Assembly (NCBI RefSeq): GCF_016863515.1
Contig: NZ_BOPA01000019.1
Location: forward strand, 1 to 64,000
DNA length: 64,000 nucleotides
Direction: 5' to 3'
Origin: Micromonospora gifhornensis
Lineage (GTDB): Bacteria > Actinomycetota > Actinomycetes > Mycobacteriales > Micromonosporaceae
Shown here: positions 16,365-24,912 of the stretch, in pieces
How positions within the stretch are numbered: the first letter of the stretch is position 1
Layout of the letters: every line of letters starts with the position of its first letter
Program-made: the position numbers and the translations under genes
The notes under the pieces: generated by a model
The model's input: the letters and a program-made list of their open reading frames with translations, nothing else
What the model was told of the DNA's origin: nothing
Databases searched by the model: none

Positions 16365-17765
16365 GTGACCCGGGGGGCCGGCGTGCATGAACTGCTGAGT
16401 TCGGTGCAACACCTGCCGTCCTGGCTGATCTACGTGGTGGCGGCGCTTGTGGTCGCGGCGGAGACCGCGGTGATCGTCGGGTTGGTCGCTCCGGGCGAGG
16501 CCACCCTGCTGCTCGTCGGTTTCCTCGCGTACACCGGCACCCTCCGGCTCGGTCCGGCGCTGCTGGTGATGATTGTCGCGGCCACGGTGGGGGACGCGGT
16601 GGCGTTTCGCGCCGGTCGCCGGTACGGGCCTCGGCTGCGGGCCAGTCGGTGGGGTGCGCGGGTGGGGCCGCACCGGTGGGCGCGGGCCGACGCGATGGTG
16701 GCGCGGATGGGCGGCCGGGGCGTCTTCACCGCGCGGTGGGTGGCCTTCGCCCGTACGTTGGTGCCGCGGCTCGCCGGGGCGGCGGGCATGCCGTACCGGC
16801 GGTTCGCGCCGTGGAACCTGGCCGGGGTGATCACCTGGGTCGGCGCGTCGGTGCTGGCGGGCCGGTTGGCGGGCGAGTCGTACCACACGGTGTCCCGGCT
16901 GCTGGGCCAGGCGACCGGGGCGGTGCTGGCCCTGGTGGCGGCGCTGGTGGCGGTGGTGTTGGCGGGCCGGTGGCTGGGCCGCAACCCCGACCCGGTGCGG
17001 GCGCTGCTGAAACGTGCCGCCCGGCTGCCGCCGGTGCGCTGGTTGTCGGCCCGGTACGGGCTGCTGTTCTTCCTGCTCAGCATGCGGTTCGGGCCGACCT
17101 GGGCGTTGCTGGCCAACCTGACCGCCGGGGTGGGTCTGCTGTTCCTGGTCGCGTTGGCGGTCGCCGGGACGATGCGGGTGGCGGTACGGCACAGCGGGCT
17201 GGCCCTGGTCGACGGTGTGATCGGCGGGTGGTTCGCGGCCCGCCGGACGCCCGACGCGGTGGAGGTGACGCAGCTTGCCGTCTCGGTGCTGCGTGGCTCG
17301 GTGCTGATCGCGCTGGTGGCCGTGGTGGCCGCGGTGCAGGCCTGGCGGCACCGGCCGTGGCAGGCCGACCTGCTCAGTGTGGTCGGCACGATCGGCGCGT
17401 TCGTGCCGCTTGTGGTGCTGGCGCTGGTGACCGAGCTGGCCGCCGACGGCCGGGTGGCGCAATTCTCCACGCAGAGCGCGGTGGTGACGGCCAGCCTGTG
17501 CATGCTGGCCTGGCTGTTGTCCCGCGAGGCACGGTGGCCGGTCGCGGTGGCCCTGTGGACCACCGCCGTGGCCGGCGTGGTCGGCATCGGTGGCGCCCGC
17601 CTCTACCTGGGACTGAGTACGGCCAGCGGCACCGTCGCCGCGGTGTTGCTGGGTGCGGCGTGGACGGCCGTGTTCATGGTCGCCTGGGCCACCCGGGACC
17701 GTGCCCTGGCCGCCGGCAACGCGCCCCGGCGCGGCCCGCGAGGGGACCACCTCGCCGATCGCTAG
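16365..17765 (+). CDS. DedA-family membrane protein with a degenerate PAP2-like C-terminus
   Basis: A 466-residue multi-pass protein. Residues 1-210 are a DedA (SNARE-associated) domain: VAPGEATLLLVGFLA, a GRRYGPRL loop, and a FARTLVPRLAGAAGMPYRRF segment typical of these putative phospholipid flippases. The remaining half has about six hydrophobic segments and resembles a PAP2 phosphatase in layout. At the expected SRxxxxxH site, however, it reads GGARLYLGLSTASG, lacking the catalytic His and following Asp. The second half is therefore probably not an active phosphatase. GTG 16365 is used; GTG 16383 is an alternative. Divergent from typA by 111 bp. Confidence 0.82.
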   Translation: MTRGAGVHELLSSVQHLPSWLIYVVAALVVAAETAVIVGLVAPGEATLLLVGFLAYTGTLRLGPALLVMIVAATVGDAVAFRAGRRYGPRLRASRWGARVGPHRWARADAMVARMGGRGVFTARWVAFARTLVPRLAGAAGMPYRRFAPWNLAGVITWVGASVLAGRLAGESYHTVSRLLGQATGAVLALVAALVAVVLAGRWLGRNPDPVRALLKRAARLPPVRWLSARYGLLFFLLSMRFGPTWALLANLTAGVGLLFLVALAVAGTMRVAVRHSGLALVDGVIGGWFAARRTPDAVEVTQLAVSVLRGSVLIALVAVVAAVQAWRHRPWQADLLSVVGTIGAFVPLVVLALVTELAADGRVAQFSTQSAVVTASLCMLAWLLSREARWPVAVALWTTAVAGVVGIGGARLYLGLSTASGTVAAVLLGAAWTAVFMVAWATRDRALAAGNAPRRGPRGDHLADR

Positions 17766-17808
17766 CTGTTAGGGTGCGGCCGTTCGTCGCTGCCGAAGGG
17801 GGATCGAC

Positions 17809-18699
17809 ATGGGACGCAACGTCGGGCGTTTCACCGTGGCGCTGGTCGCCGGCCTGCTGCTGGCCACCGGGGGTGCGTGCGCCACGGTGGACACTCCGGC
17901 CGTCGAGTTGCCCGCCCCGGTCGCCCTGCCCGAGGAGCAGGCGCAGCCGTCGAGCGAGTCGGTCGAGCCGAGCCCGACGCCTGAGGCGGTGGAGGCGATG
18001 GGGGCCGCGCCGAAGGTCAGCCGCAGCCCCAGCGCGAGTCCCAAGGCCTCGGCCTCGCCGAAGTCGTCGCCGAAGCCCAAGCGCACCAGCACCGCGCCGC
18101 GCGCCGTGCCGAAGCCGCCGACGGAGACGAAGGTGCCGCCGGCGCCGCCCAAGCCCGCGCCGAGCAGTTGCAAGCCCAGCTACAAGGGTGACCAGGCGAG
18201 TCGGGCGCAGGCCAAGGCCGCGCTGACCGAAGCCGCCGGCCGGGTCTACTGGCCGACGTCGGCGCCGGACATCCGGGTCCCGGTTGACCTGATCAAGGCG
18301 ACGGCGTGGCAGGAGAGTGGCTGGCAGTCCAACATCGTCGCCTGCGACGGCGGTATCGGCCTGATGCAGGTGATGCCGGACACCGCGACCTGGATGAACC
18401 AGCGGTTCGGCCAGAACTACGACGTGTGGGACTACCGGGACAACGCCTACCTGGGTGGCACCTACCTGGCCTGGCTGACCAAGTACATCGGCGACATGTA
18501 CTTCGACGCCGACTACCGGCTCGACACCGACCTGTGCACCAGCGAGCTGAACTCCTGCCTGCTCAACGCGGTCATCGCCGCCTACAACTACGGCCATGGC
18601 GCGGTAGCTCGGGAGGGGCAGCCGTTGGCCATCCCCAACCCGAGCTACGTGCGCAACGTGCGAGCCCTGATGACGGAGTGCGTCTGCCTGGGCTACTGA
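17809..18699 (+). CDS. Secreted lytic transglycosylase domain protein
   Basis: A 296-residue exported protein. An N-terminal signal sequence (about 1-25, ending near Cys24 in GGAC; the lipobox is imperfect, so lipidation is uncertain) is followed by a Pro/Ser/Lys-rich spacer (about 35-120) suited to crossing the cell wall. A goose-lysozyme/SLT-like catalytic domain then occupies about 125-296. The probable catalytic Glu169 lies in AWQESGW, followed by GLMQVMP (184-190) and AYNYG, all typical of transglycosylases cleaving peptidoglycan glycan strands. A TAGGGT hexamer lies near 17769. The 3' end overlaps the convergent MMPL gene by 7 bp. Confidence 0.9.
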   Translation: MGRNVGRFTVALVAGLLLATGGACATVDTPAVELPAPVALPEEQAQPSSESVEPSPTPEAVEAMGAAPKVSRSPSASPKASASPKSSPKPKRTSTAPRAVPKPPTETKVPPAPPKPAPSSCKPSYKGDQASRAQAKAALTEAAGRVYWPTSAPDIRVPVDLIKATAWQESGWQSNIVACDGGIGLMQVMPDTATWMNQRFGQNYDVWDYRDNAYLGGTYLAWLTKYIGDMYFDADYRLDTDLCTSELNSCLLNAVIAAYNYGHGAVAREGQPLAIPNPSYVRNVRALMTECVCLGY

Positions 18700-20780
18700 G
18701 CCTGCTCGGGGGTGATCCGACCGGGCCACCAGAACCGCTCGCCGAGCATGAACGCCAGGGCCGGGACGACGACCGTACGCACCAGCAGGGTGTCCAGCAG
18801 GACGCCGAGGCAGACGATGATGCCGATCTGGGTCAGGGTGATCAGCGGCAGCACCCCGAGGACGGCGAAGACCGCCGCGAGCAGGATGCCGGCGCTGGTG
18901 ATCACCCCGCCGGTGACGCGGAGGGCGGAGAGCATGCCCTTGCGGGTGCCGGTGCTGCGGGCGTCCTCCCGGGCGCGGGTGACGAGGAAGATGTTGTAGT
19001 CGACCCCGAGCGCGACGAGGAAGACGAAGGCGAGCAGCGGCACGCCGGTGTCCATCGCCGGGAAGTTCAAGACGTGTTCGAAGATCAGCCAGGCCCCGCC
19101 GAGGCTGGCGAAGTACGAGGCGACGACCGTGGTGACCAGCAGCACCGGGGCGAGCAGGCCGCGTAGCAGCAGGACCAGTACCGCGCCGACGAGCAGCAGG
19201 ATGAGCGGCAGGATGAGGCGCAGGTCCTTGGCGTCGGCGGCGGCGGAGTCGTACCGGCCGGCGACGGTGCCACCGACGACCGCTCCGGACGGTTGGTCGA
19301 CCCCGGCGGTGGCGGGCGGCGCCGAGTTGTCGACGGCCCCGACGGTGTCGCGGAGTTGCTCCAGGGTCCGGTCGGCGGCGGCGGTGCCCGGCTCGGCGTC
19401 GAGCACCACGTCGACCTGGGCCACGTCGGCGCCGGCGGGACCGGGTCGGGCGGAGGCCACTCCCGGCACCTCGGCGGCGGCCGCGGTGACCGCCTGCACG
19501 GCGTCGGGGTTGGTCATCACCGCGAGCGGCTGGGTGGTGCCGGCGGGGAAGGCGCCGGCGAGGGTCTGTGCCCCGGCCACCGCCTCCGGCTTGACCCGGA
19601 ACTGCTCGGTCTCCGACAGCCCGGTGCGGATGCCGAGGCCACCGAGGGCGAGCCCGGCGAGCAGCAGGGTGGCGAGCACCGCGACGGGAACCGGGCGACG
19701 GATCACGGCGGCACCGAGGCGGCCCCAGATCCGGCCCTCCCGGCCGACGCTGCCGACGGTCGGCACGAACGGCCAGAACAGGCGGCGGCCGAGCAGCACC
19801 AGCGCGGCGGGCAGCACGAGCAGGGCCGAGGCCATGGCGAGCAGGATGCCGGTGGCGCAGGCCACGGCGAGCGCACGGTTCGTCTCCTGCTGGCTCAACA
19901 ACAGCGTGAGTACGCCGAGCATGACGGTGCCGCCGCTGGCCAGGATCGGCTCGGCGGTACGGCGCAGGGCGGCCCGCATCGCCGCGAAGCGGTCCTCCTC
20001 GCGGCGCAGTTCTTCCCGGTAGCGGGCGATCAGCAGCAGCGCGTAGTTGGTGGCGGCACCGAAGACGAGAACGCTGGCGATGCCGGTGACGGCGCCACCG
20101 GCGAAGTTGATGCCGACCGCCGGGATGATCGTTTCGAGCGCGCGCAGGGTGATCTGTTCGGTGGCGGCCACGATGACCAGGGGAACCAGCCACAGCACCG
20201 GACTGCGGTAGGTGATCAGCAGCAGTACGGCGACGACGGCGGCGGTGAACGCGAGCAGGGTGACGTCGGCGCCCTCGAAGACCTTGGTCAGGTCGGCGGT
20301 GAAGGCGGGTGGGCCGGTCACCTGGACGGTCAGGTCCCCGGGAAAGTCGGCGAGTTCGGCGCGTACCTCAGCCACCCGTTCGGCGACGGCCTCCTGCCCT
20401 CCGGTGGCGTCCAGCGGTACGGCGACAAGGGCCACCGTGTTGTCGGGGGACAGCTGCGGCGGGGCGACCTGACCGCCGGCGGCGAGCCGACTGAGGCTGC
20501 TGGTGTCGGCGGTGATCGCCGCCCGGTCCGCCTCGCTCAGTGGTGCGCCGTCGTCGCGGCTGACCACCACGACGGCCGGCTGGACGCCGCTGGCGGGCAA
20601 CTCCCGTTGCAGGCGCTCGACCTGGGTGGACTGCCACTGCTCGGACAGGCCGGTGGCGGAGACCGGTGCCGGGTTGCTGGGAATGGGTAGCCCGAAGACG
20701 GCCACGCCGACGAGGACGGCCGCGGCCACGGTGAGCCAGGCGGTCCGGCGGCTGCGGGCGACGCGGGTGAACAGAGACAT
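18693..20780 (-). CDS. MMPL family transporter
   Basis: A 695-residue RND-superfamily membrane protein of the MMPL type, which exports lipids or hydrophobic compounds using the proton gradient. It shows the two-fold layout: TM1, a large extracytoplasmic loop (about 40-165), a TM2-6 cluster, a second TM (about 365) and loop (about 385-505), then TM8-12. VFGAATNYALLLIARYREEL and ALGVDYNIFLVTRAREDA are the paired signature helices carrying the proton-relay Asp/Tyr; in the first the Asp is replaced by Asn. Start ATG has GGAG upstream. The divergent MarR gene and operator-like repeats suggest substrate-induced expression. Confidence 0.93.
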   Translation of the reverse strand: MSLFTRVARSRRTAWLTVAAAVLVGVAVFGLPIPSNPAPVSATGLSEQWQSTQVERLQRELPASGVQPAVVVVSRDDGAPLSEADRAAITADTSSLSRLAAGGQVAPPQLSPDNTVALVAVPLDATGGQEAVAERVAEVRAELADFPGDLTVQVTGPPAFTADLTKVFEGADVTLLAFTAAVVAVLLLITYRSPVLWLVPLVIVAATEQITLRALETIIPAVGINFAGGAVTGIASVLVFGAATNYALLLIARYREELRREEDRFAAMRAALRRTAEPILASGGTVMLGVLTLLLSQQETNRALAVACATGILLAMASALLVLPAALVLLGRRLFWPFVPTVGSVGREGRIWGRLGAAVIRRPVPVAVLATLLLAGLALGGLGIRTGLSETEQFRVKPEAVAGAQTLAGAFPAGTTQPLAVMTNPDAVQAVTAAAAEVPGVASARPGPAGADVAQVDVVLDAEPGTAAADRTLEQLRDTVGAVDNSAPPATAGVDQPSGAVVGGTVAGRYDSAAADAKDLRLILPLILLLVGAVLVLLLRGLLAPVLLVTTVVASYFASLGGAWLIFEHVLNFPAMDTGVPLLAFVFLVALGVDYNIFLVTRAREDARSTGTRKGMLSALRVTGGVITSAGILLAAVFAVLGVLPLITLTQIGIIVCLGVLLDTLLVRTVVVPALAFMLGERFWWPGRITPEQAQ

Positions 20781-20848
20781 GCTCGGCGCTCCGGTCGTTG
20801 AGATCGGCCCGGCTCCCGCCGAGGGAGCCGATAGTTTGATTTTCGAGA

Positions 20849-20915
20849 TTCTTGCTTATCAAGAAACGACGCGCAACAGGTCTCCGTTGTCGAGTATCTT
20901 GACTGTCGAGAGATA
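20849..20915. promoter_or_regulatory. Two inverted repeats, likely MarR operators
   Basis: TTCTTG-CTTAT-CAAGAA (20849-20865) is a perfect 6-bp dyad, and TATCTTGACTGTCGAGAGATA (20895-20915) is an imperfect one. Both lie in the AT-richer 189-bp gap between the divergent MMPL and MarR genes, the typical location of MarR-family operators. TATAAC (20914-20919) and TATGCT (20929-20934) are possible -10 elements, so binding would block one or both promoters. Confidence 0.55.
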
Positions 20916-20969
20916 TAACACCCTGGGCTATGCTGCGCACCCGGGGACCTTGGGAGGAAGCGGCGGAAC

Positions 20970-21503
20970 GTGGCAGGGCACGGGATGTACCGGCGGCGTG
21001 ACACCCGTCGGGAGATGTTGGTCGCGGAGATCACCGCCGAGCTGCGGCGCTACTGCGTGGACGCGCAGCACGTCGGGCACGCCTTCGCCGGCCAGCACGG
21101 CCTCAACGGCACCGACCTGCAGGCGTTGATCGCGGTGATGGACGCCGAGTTGTCGGGTGAGCCGATCACTCCTGGCCGGCTCGCTGAACATCTGGACCTC
21201 TCCTCCGGCTCCGTCACCGCGCTTATCGACCGGTTGGAGCGGGCCGGGCACCTGCGGCGCGACCGGGACACCACCGACCGGCGCAAGGTGCTGCTGCACT
21301 ACGCGGAGCAGGGCGCCACCGTTGCCCGGGACTTCTTCCGCCCGCTCGGTGAGCGTACCGACGGTGTGATGGACGAGTTCCAGGACGAGGAACTTGAGAT
21401 CGTGTACCGGTTCATCACGGCGATGGGCGTCTCCCTGCGGGAGCACCGCGACGCGATCCGCGACGGCCGGGTCACTCCGCCGCCGCGGCACCGGGCGGGT
21501 TGA
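20970..21503 (+). CDS. MarR family transcriptional regulator
   Basis: A 177-residue winged-helix regulator. The HTH lies at about 68-95 (PITPGRLAEHLDLSSGSVTA) and the wing carries the conserved DTTDRRKVLL (about 103-112). Helices at both ends serve dimerisation. It is divergent from the MMPL exporter and immediately followed by a hydrolase gene, so it probably controls both. GTG 20970 follows GGGAGGAA; ATG 20985 is an alternative. Confidence 0.92.
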   Translation: MAGHGMYRRRDTRREMLVAEITAELRRYCVDAQHVGHAFAGQHGLNGTDLQALIAVMDAELSGEPITPGRLAEHLDLSSGSVTALIDRLERAGHLRRDRDTTDRRKVLLHYAEQGATVARDFFRPLGERTDGVMDEFQDEELEIVYRFITAMGVSLREHRDAIRDGRVTPPPRHRAG

Positions 21504-21508
21504 GGCCC

Positions 21509-23347
21509 GTGCTGGATCGGGTGGCGTCCCGGCTCGCCGTGGCCGCGTTGCGGCTGCCCCGGGCGCGTACCCGAAGGATCACCGTCCGCCGCGACATCGC
21601 GCTGCGGGCCCGGGACGGGGTGATTCTGCGTACCGACCACTACGCGCCCGACCTGCCGGACGCGCCCACCGTGCTGATCCGTACCCCGTACGGCCGGGGT
21701 GGGCCGATGCGGCTGCTCTGCCGGCTCGCCGCCGAGCAGGGGTTCCACGTGGTCATCCAGGCGTGTCGCGGCACCGACGGCTCCGGCGGCACCTTCGATC
21801 CGTTCGTGCACGAACGCGAGGACGGGCTGGACACCCTCGACTGGCTGCGCCGGCAGCGGTGGTGGTGCGGCGCGTTCGGCATGTTCGGCGCGAGCTACCA
21901 GGGTTTCGTGCAGTGGGCGCTGGCCGCCGACGCGGGCGAGGACCTGCGGGCCATGGTCGCCGTGGCCACCGCGTCGACCACCCGTGACTCCACCTACGCC
22001 GGGGAGTCGTTCGCCCTGGACACCGTGCTGACCTGGGTGGAGTTGCTGGAGGCGCAGACCGTGCCCTGGCTGGCCCGGCAGTGGGAACTCAAGCGGGGAC
22101 AGCCGCGACTGGCCGCCGCCCTGTCCCACCTGCCTCTGGTCGAGGCCGACCGGGTCGCCACCGGGGTCACCGTGCCGTTCTTCCAGGAGTGGCTGCGCCA
22201 CCACACCCCGCAGGCGGACTACTGGCGCAGCCGCGTCTTCGACGACCGGCTGCACCTGGTCCAGGCGCCGGTGGCGATGGTCAGCGGCTGGCACGACATC
22301 TTCCTCCCCGCCCAACTGCGCGACTACGCCGCGCTGCGCGCCCTCGGTGCCCGCCCGCGTCTGATCATCGGCCCGTGGACCCACGGCAGCCCCGGCCTGT
22401 TCGTCGCGGCACTGCGCGAGGGACTCGACTGGCTCGGCACCCACCTGCCCACCGCCGCCACCGCCCAGCCCACCACGCCGGCCGCCGCCACCGGCGGGCC
22501 CACCACGCCGGCTGCCGGCACCGACCAGGCCGCCACTCCGCCTGCCGCCAGCGACCGGCCCTCTACTGCGGCTGCCGGCACCGACCAGGTCGCCGTCCCG
22601 GCCGTTGGTGTCCGTCGCGCGGTGGCTCCGGAGCCGGAGCCGGCGGGTGGGCCGGTGCGGATACATGTGGGTGGCGTCGGGGGCGGTTGGCGCGACCTGC
22701 CGGACTGGCCGCCGCCGGCCGAGGCCACCCGGTGGTATCTGCACCCGCAATCGGCGCTGCGCACCGCCGCGCCGGTGCCGTCGCCGCCGGACGGGTTCTG
22801 GTACGACCCGGCCGACCCGACGCCCTCGCTTGGTGGCCCGCTGCTGGTGGCCCAACGGTCCGGGCCGGTGGACAACCGACCCGTCGAGGCGCGACCCGAC
22901 GTGCTGACCTGGACCAGCGAGTCGTTGACCGGCCCGCTGGAGGTGATCGGGCCGGTGCAGGCGGACATTCACGTACGCAGCGAACTCGAACACTTCGACG
23001 TCTTCGTGCGATTGTGCGATGTGGACCGCCGGGGCCGGTCCTGGAACATCTGCGACGGGCTGGTCCGGATCGATCCGCGGCGCTTCCCGACCGACGGCTC
23101 CGGCACGGTGACGGTCACCGTGCCGATGTGGCCGGTCGCCCACCGGTTCGCCGCCGGACACCGGCTACGGCTACAGCTCTCCGGCGGTGCCCATCCCCGG
23201 TACGTCCTCAACCCCGGCACCGGTGAACCACTCGGCACGGCGGTCACTCTTCGTGGCGGCTTCCGAGAGATTCTGCACGACCCGGAGCGGCCGTCCGCAG
23301 TGGTCCTACCTGTCGTCCACTCTGGCTCTCAGCTTGTTCCAAGCTAA
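21509..23347 (+). CDS. CocE/NonD family hydrolase (X-Pro dipeptidyl-peptidase-like)
   Basis: A 612-residue alpha/beta hydrolase of the cocaine esterase/glutaryl-acylase/X-Pro peptidase group. The nucleophile is Ser129 in GASYQG, Asp is in SGWHDIF (about 270) and His in GPWTHGSP (about 298). The C-terminal part is the usual jelly-roll domain (about 385-612; DVLTWTSESL, SELEHFDVFV). A roughly 70-residue Pro/Thr/Ala-rich linker separates the two, which is unusual. GTG 21509 is used; TTG 21500 would overlap the MarR stop. Probably co-transcribed with marR. Substrate unknown: ester or amide, possibly the same compound the MMPL protein exports. Confidence 0.88.
   Translation: MLDRVASRLAVAALRLPRARTRRITVRRDIALRARDGVILRTDHYAPDLPDAPTVLIRTPYGRGGPMRLLCRLAAEQGFHVVIQACRGTDGSGGTFDPFVHEREDGLDTLDWLRRQRWWCGAFGMFGASYQGFVQWALAADAGEDLRAMVAVATASTTRDSTYAGESFALDTVLTWVELLEAQTVPWLARQWELKRGQPRLAAALSHLPLVEADRVATGVTVPFFQEWLRHHTPQADYWRSRVFDDRLHLVQAPVAMVSGWHDIFLPAQLRDYAALRALGARPRLIIGPWTHGSPGLFVAALREGLDWLGTHLPTAATAQPTTPAAATGGPTTPAAGTDQAATPPAASDRPSTAAAGTDQVAVPAVGVRRAVAPEPEPAGGPVRIHVGGVGGGWRDLPDWPPPAEATRWYLHPQSALRTAAPVPSPPDGFWYDPADPTPSLGGPLLVAQRSGPVDNRPVEARPDVLTWTSESLTGPLEVIGPVQADIHVRSELEHFDVFVRLCDVDRRGRSWNICDGLVRIDPRRFPTDGSGTVTVTVPMWPVAHRFAAGHRLRLQLSGGAHPRYVLNPGTGEPLGTAVTLRGGFREILHDPERPSAVVLPVVHSGSQLVPS
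22447..22650 (+). repeat. Degenerate in-frame repeats encoding a hydrolase linker
   Basis: Four imperfect units of about 30-36 bp encode PTTPAAATGG, PTTPAAGTDQA, ATPPAASDRP and STAAAGTDQV, which together form the low-complexity linker of the CocE/NonD hydrolase. The pattern suggests recent expansion by slippage. Confidence 0.65.
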
Positions 23348-23511
23348 AACAAAGCCGCTCTGAGCTGGGCATTCATCGGTTTTGCGGGCTATCGTGGTGA
23401 CACGCCCGGCGCCGTGCAGCTGACAGTCGGGCTCGCCTGTGAGGCTTCCCTACCGCGTCACGCGGTGTCACGGTCGCGCCCGACTCCGACGAGACCGCGA
23501 AGGGGGACCCC

Positions 23512-24408
23512 ATGACGCGGGCACCAGACAACCTGATGGCCGTCCGCCGGTTACTGCTCGACCACCTCAACCGCGACCCCAACCGGGCGCGCGACGAGGA
23601 TCTCGAACCCAACGAGGTAGGCATCGTCGGCGATGCCAACCACCGCGGCGGATACCACTGTGGGTCCGACCGGGTGGTGACAAACGACTACTCGGTGGTC
23701 GAGTCGTCGCGGGACCGCAACGGCCTGACCCTCGATGCCGCCGCGCTCGACGTGGGCATGTTCCAGGTCACTGTCGACGGCCGTCGACACAACCTGGCGA
23801 GCTTCTCGACCTGGTGTGTGGCGCAGTGCGTCGCCAACGCCGCCGACACCCGCGACATCCGGGAGATCATCTACTCGCCGGACGGCAAGGTGGTGCGCCG
23901 CTGGGACCGGCTCGGTCGGCGTAACACCGGCGACCGCTCCCATCTGTGGCACACCCACTTCAGTTTCTTCCGCGACTCGATCAAGGCGAACCGCGACCAG
24001 AGGCCGCTGTTCCGCCGGTACCTGACCAGCATCGGTCTCATCACCCAGAAGCCGGAGGCGAACGACATGACACCCGAGGAGCACAACTGGCTCAAGACCG
24101 TGCACCGCAACCTGACCGTCCTGGACGGACGCAATCCGATCGGTCAGACGTACACCCGGATGGCCATGGGGGAGGACCACACCGACCCGAAGTTCCAGGT
24201 GGGGCATCCGACCCTGCGCACCATCGGAGCGCAGCTGACCGCGCTCCAGACGGCGATGGACGCGCTGATGAAGCGCGACTTCACCGACGAGCAGGCGATC
24301 GTCGCCGGGGTCCTCGCCGGACTCACCCCGCAGGAGATCGCCGCGGCGATTCCGCCCACCGTCGCCGAGCAGGTGGTGCGGGAGTTGGGTCGACGGCTGG
24401 CCGCCTGA
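23512..24408 (+). CDS. Orphan protein resembling a phage-type cell-wall peptidase
   Basis: A 298-residue cytosolic-looking protein with no signal peptide. The first 165 residues contain HRGGYHCGSD, SSRDRNGLTLDAAALDVGMF and HLWHTHFSFFRD. This spacing of His/Asp and a late His-x-His recalls M15-type zinc D,D-peptidases found in phage endolysins, but I cannot confirm it. The second half (from about 185) is helical, with QTYTRMAMGEDH and a C-terminal DEQAIVAGVLAGLTPQEIAA helix pair. No other phage genes are nearby. ATG has AGGGGGA upstream. A perfect dyad ACCGCGT-C-ACGCGGT (23452-23466) lies 45 bp before the gene. Confidence 0.7.
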   Translation: MTRAPDNLMAVRRLLLDHLNRDPNRARDEDLEPNEVGIVGDANHRGGYHCGSDRVVTNDYSVVESSRDRNGLTLDAAALDVGMFQVTVDGRRHNLASFSTWCVAQCVANAADTRDIREIIYSPDGKVVRRWDRLGRRNTGDRSHLWHTHFSFFRDSIKANRDQRPLFRRYLTSIGLITQKPEANDMTPEEHNWLKTVHRNLTVLDGRNPIGQTYTRMAMGEDHTDPKFQVGHPTLRTIGAQLTALQTAMDALMKRDFTDEQAIVAGVLAGLTPQEIAAAIPPTVAEQVVRELGRRLAA

Positions 24409-24434
24409 CCGCGGCCGGGCGACGTAGGTTACGG

Positions 24435-24464
24435 GTGGCGGCGGCCGGAACCGGCCGCCGCCAC
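24435..24464. terminator. Bidirectional terminator
   Basis: A perfect 14-bp stem (GTGGCGGCGGCCGG and its complement) around an AA loop, midway between two convergent genes. Confidence 0.85.
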
Positions 24465-24473
24465 AGGCACCGG

Positions 24474-24677
24474 TTACAGCGCGCGAACGTTGTCCGCCTG
24501 TGGACCCTTCTGTCCCTGGGTCACATCGAACTCGACCTTCTGGCCCTCGGTCAGCTCCCGATATCCGGAGCTGGCGATCGCCGAGTAATGGACGAACACG
24601 TCAGGTCCGCCGCCGTCCTGCTCGATGAAACCGAAGCCCTTTTCCGAGTTGAACCACTTCACGGTGCCGGTTGCCAT
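24474..24677 (-). CDS. Cold-shock protein (CspA family)
   Basis: A 67-residue single OB-fold protein binding single-stranded RNA/DNA as an RNA chaperone. RNP1 is KGFGFIEQ (about 13-20) and RNP2 is VFVHYSAI (about 27-34); it starts with the standard [20 protein letters not shown] upstream decides the ATG at 24677. The roughly 100-nt gap upstream could give a structured leader, common for cold-shock genes, but I see no clear motif. Paralogues are usual in actinobacteria. Confidence 0.96.
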   Translation of the reverse strand: MATGTVKWFNSEKGFGFIEQDGGGPDVFVHYSAIASSGYRELTEGQKVEFDVTQGQKGPQADNVRAL

Positions 24678-24899
24678 GCGTTCTCTCTCCCTGTTCCAGC
24701 AGGCGACCCCCGACTGCGCGCCGGTGATCGCCCGATACTTTCCCGACATTAGCCGGTGAAAGGCCGATTTGCCGGGTGAAGTGCCTCAGGTGTCGGAGGA
24801 GCGACGCATAAGACTGCCCTGCGCGTCTCCGGGATCACCCGGAGGTGATCTCCGTCAACGTCGGGTGGAAACCCGATGTTCGTCGTGGCGGTCAGGCCA

Positions 24900-24905
24900 T
24901 AGCGT
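24900..24905 (+). promoter_or_regulatory. -10 element of the second DedA gene (leaderless)
   Basis: TAGCGT ends 7 nt before ATG 24913; no Shine-Dalgarno is present. Confidence 0.4.
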
Positions 24906-24912
24906 ACGAGGC

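Noticed and set aside
22447-22650. CRISPR-like repeats
   Set aside because: Units are degenerate, in frame, contiguous without spacers and encode a protein linker. No CRISPR array or cas gene is seen in the window.
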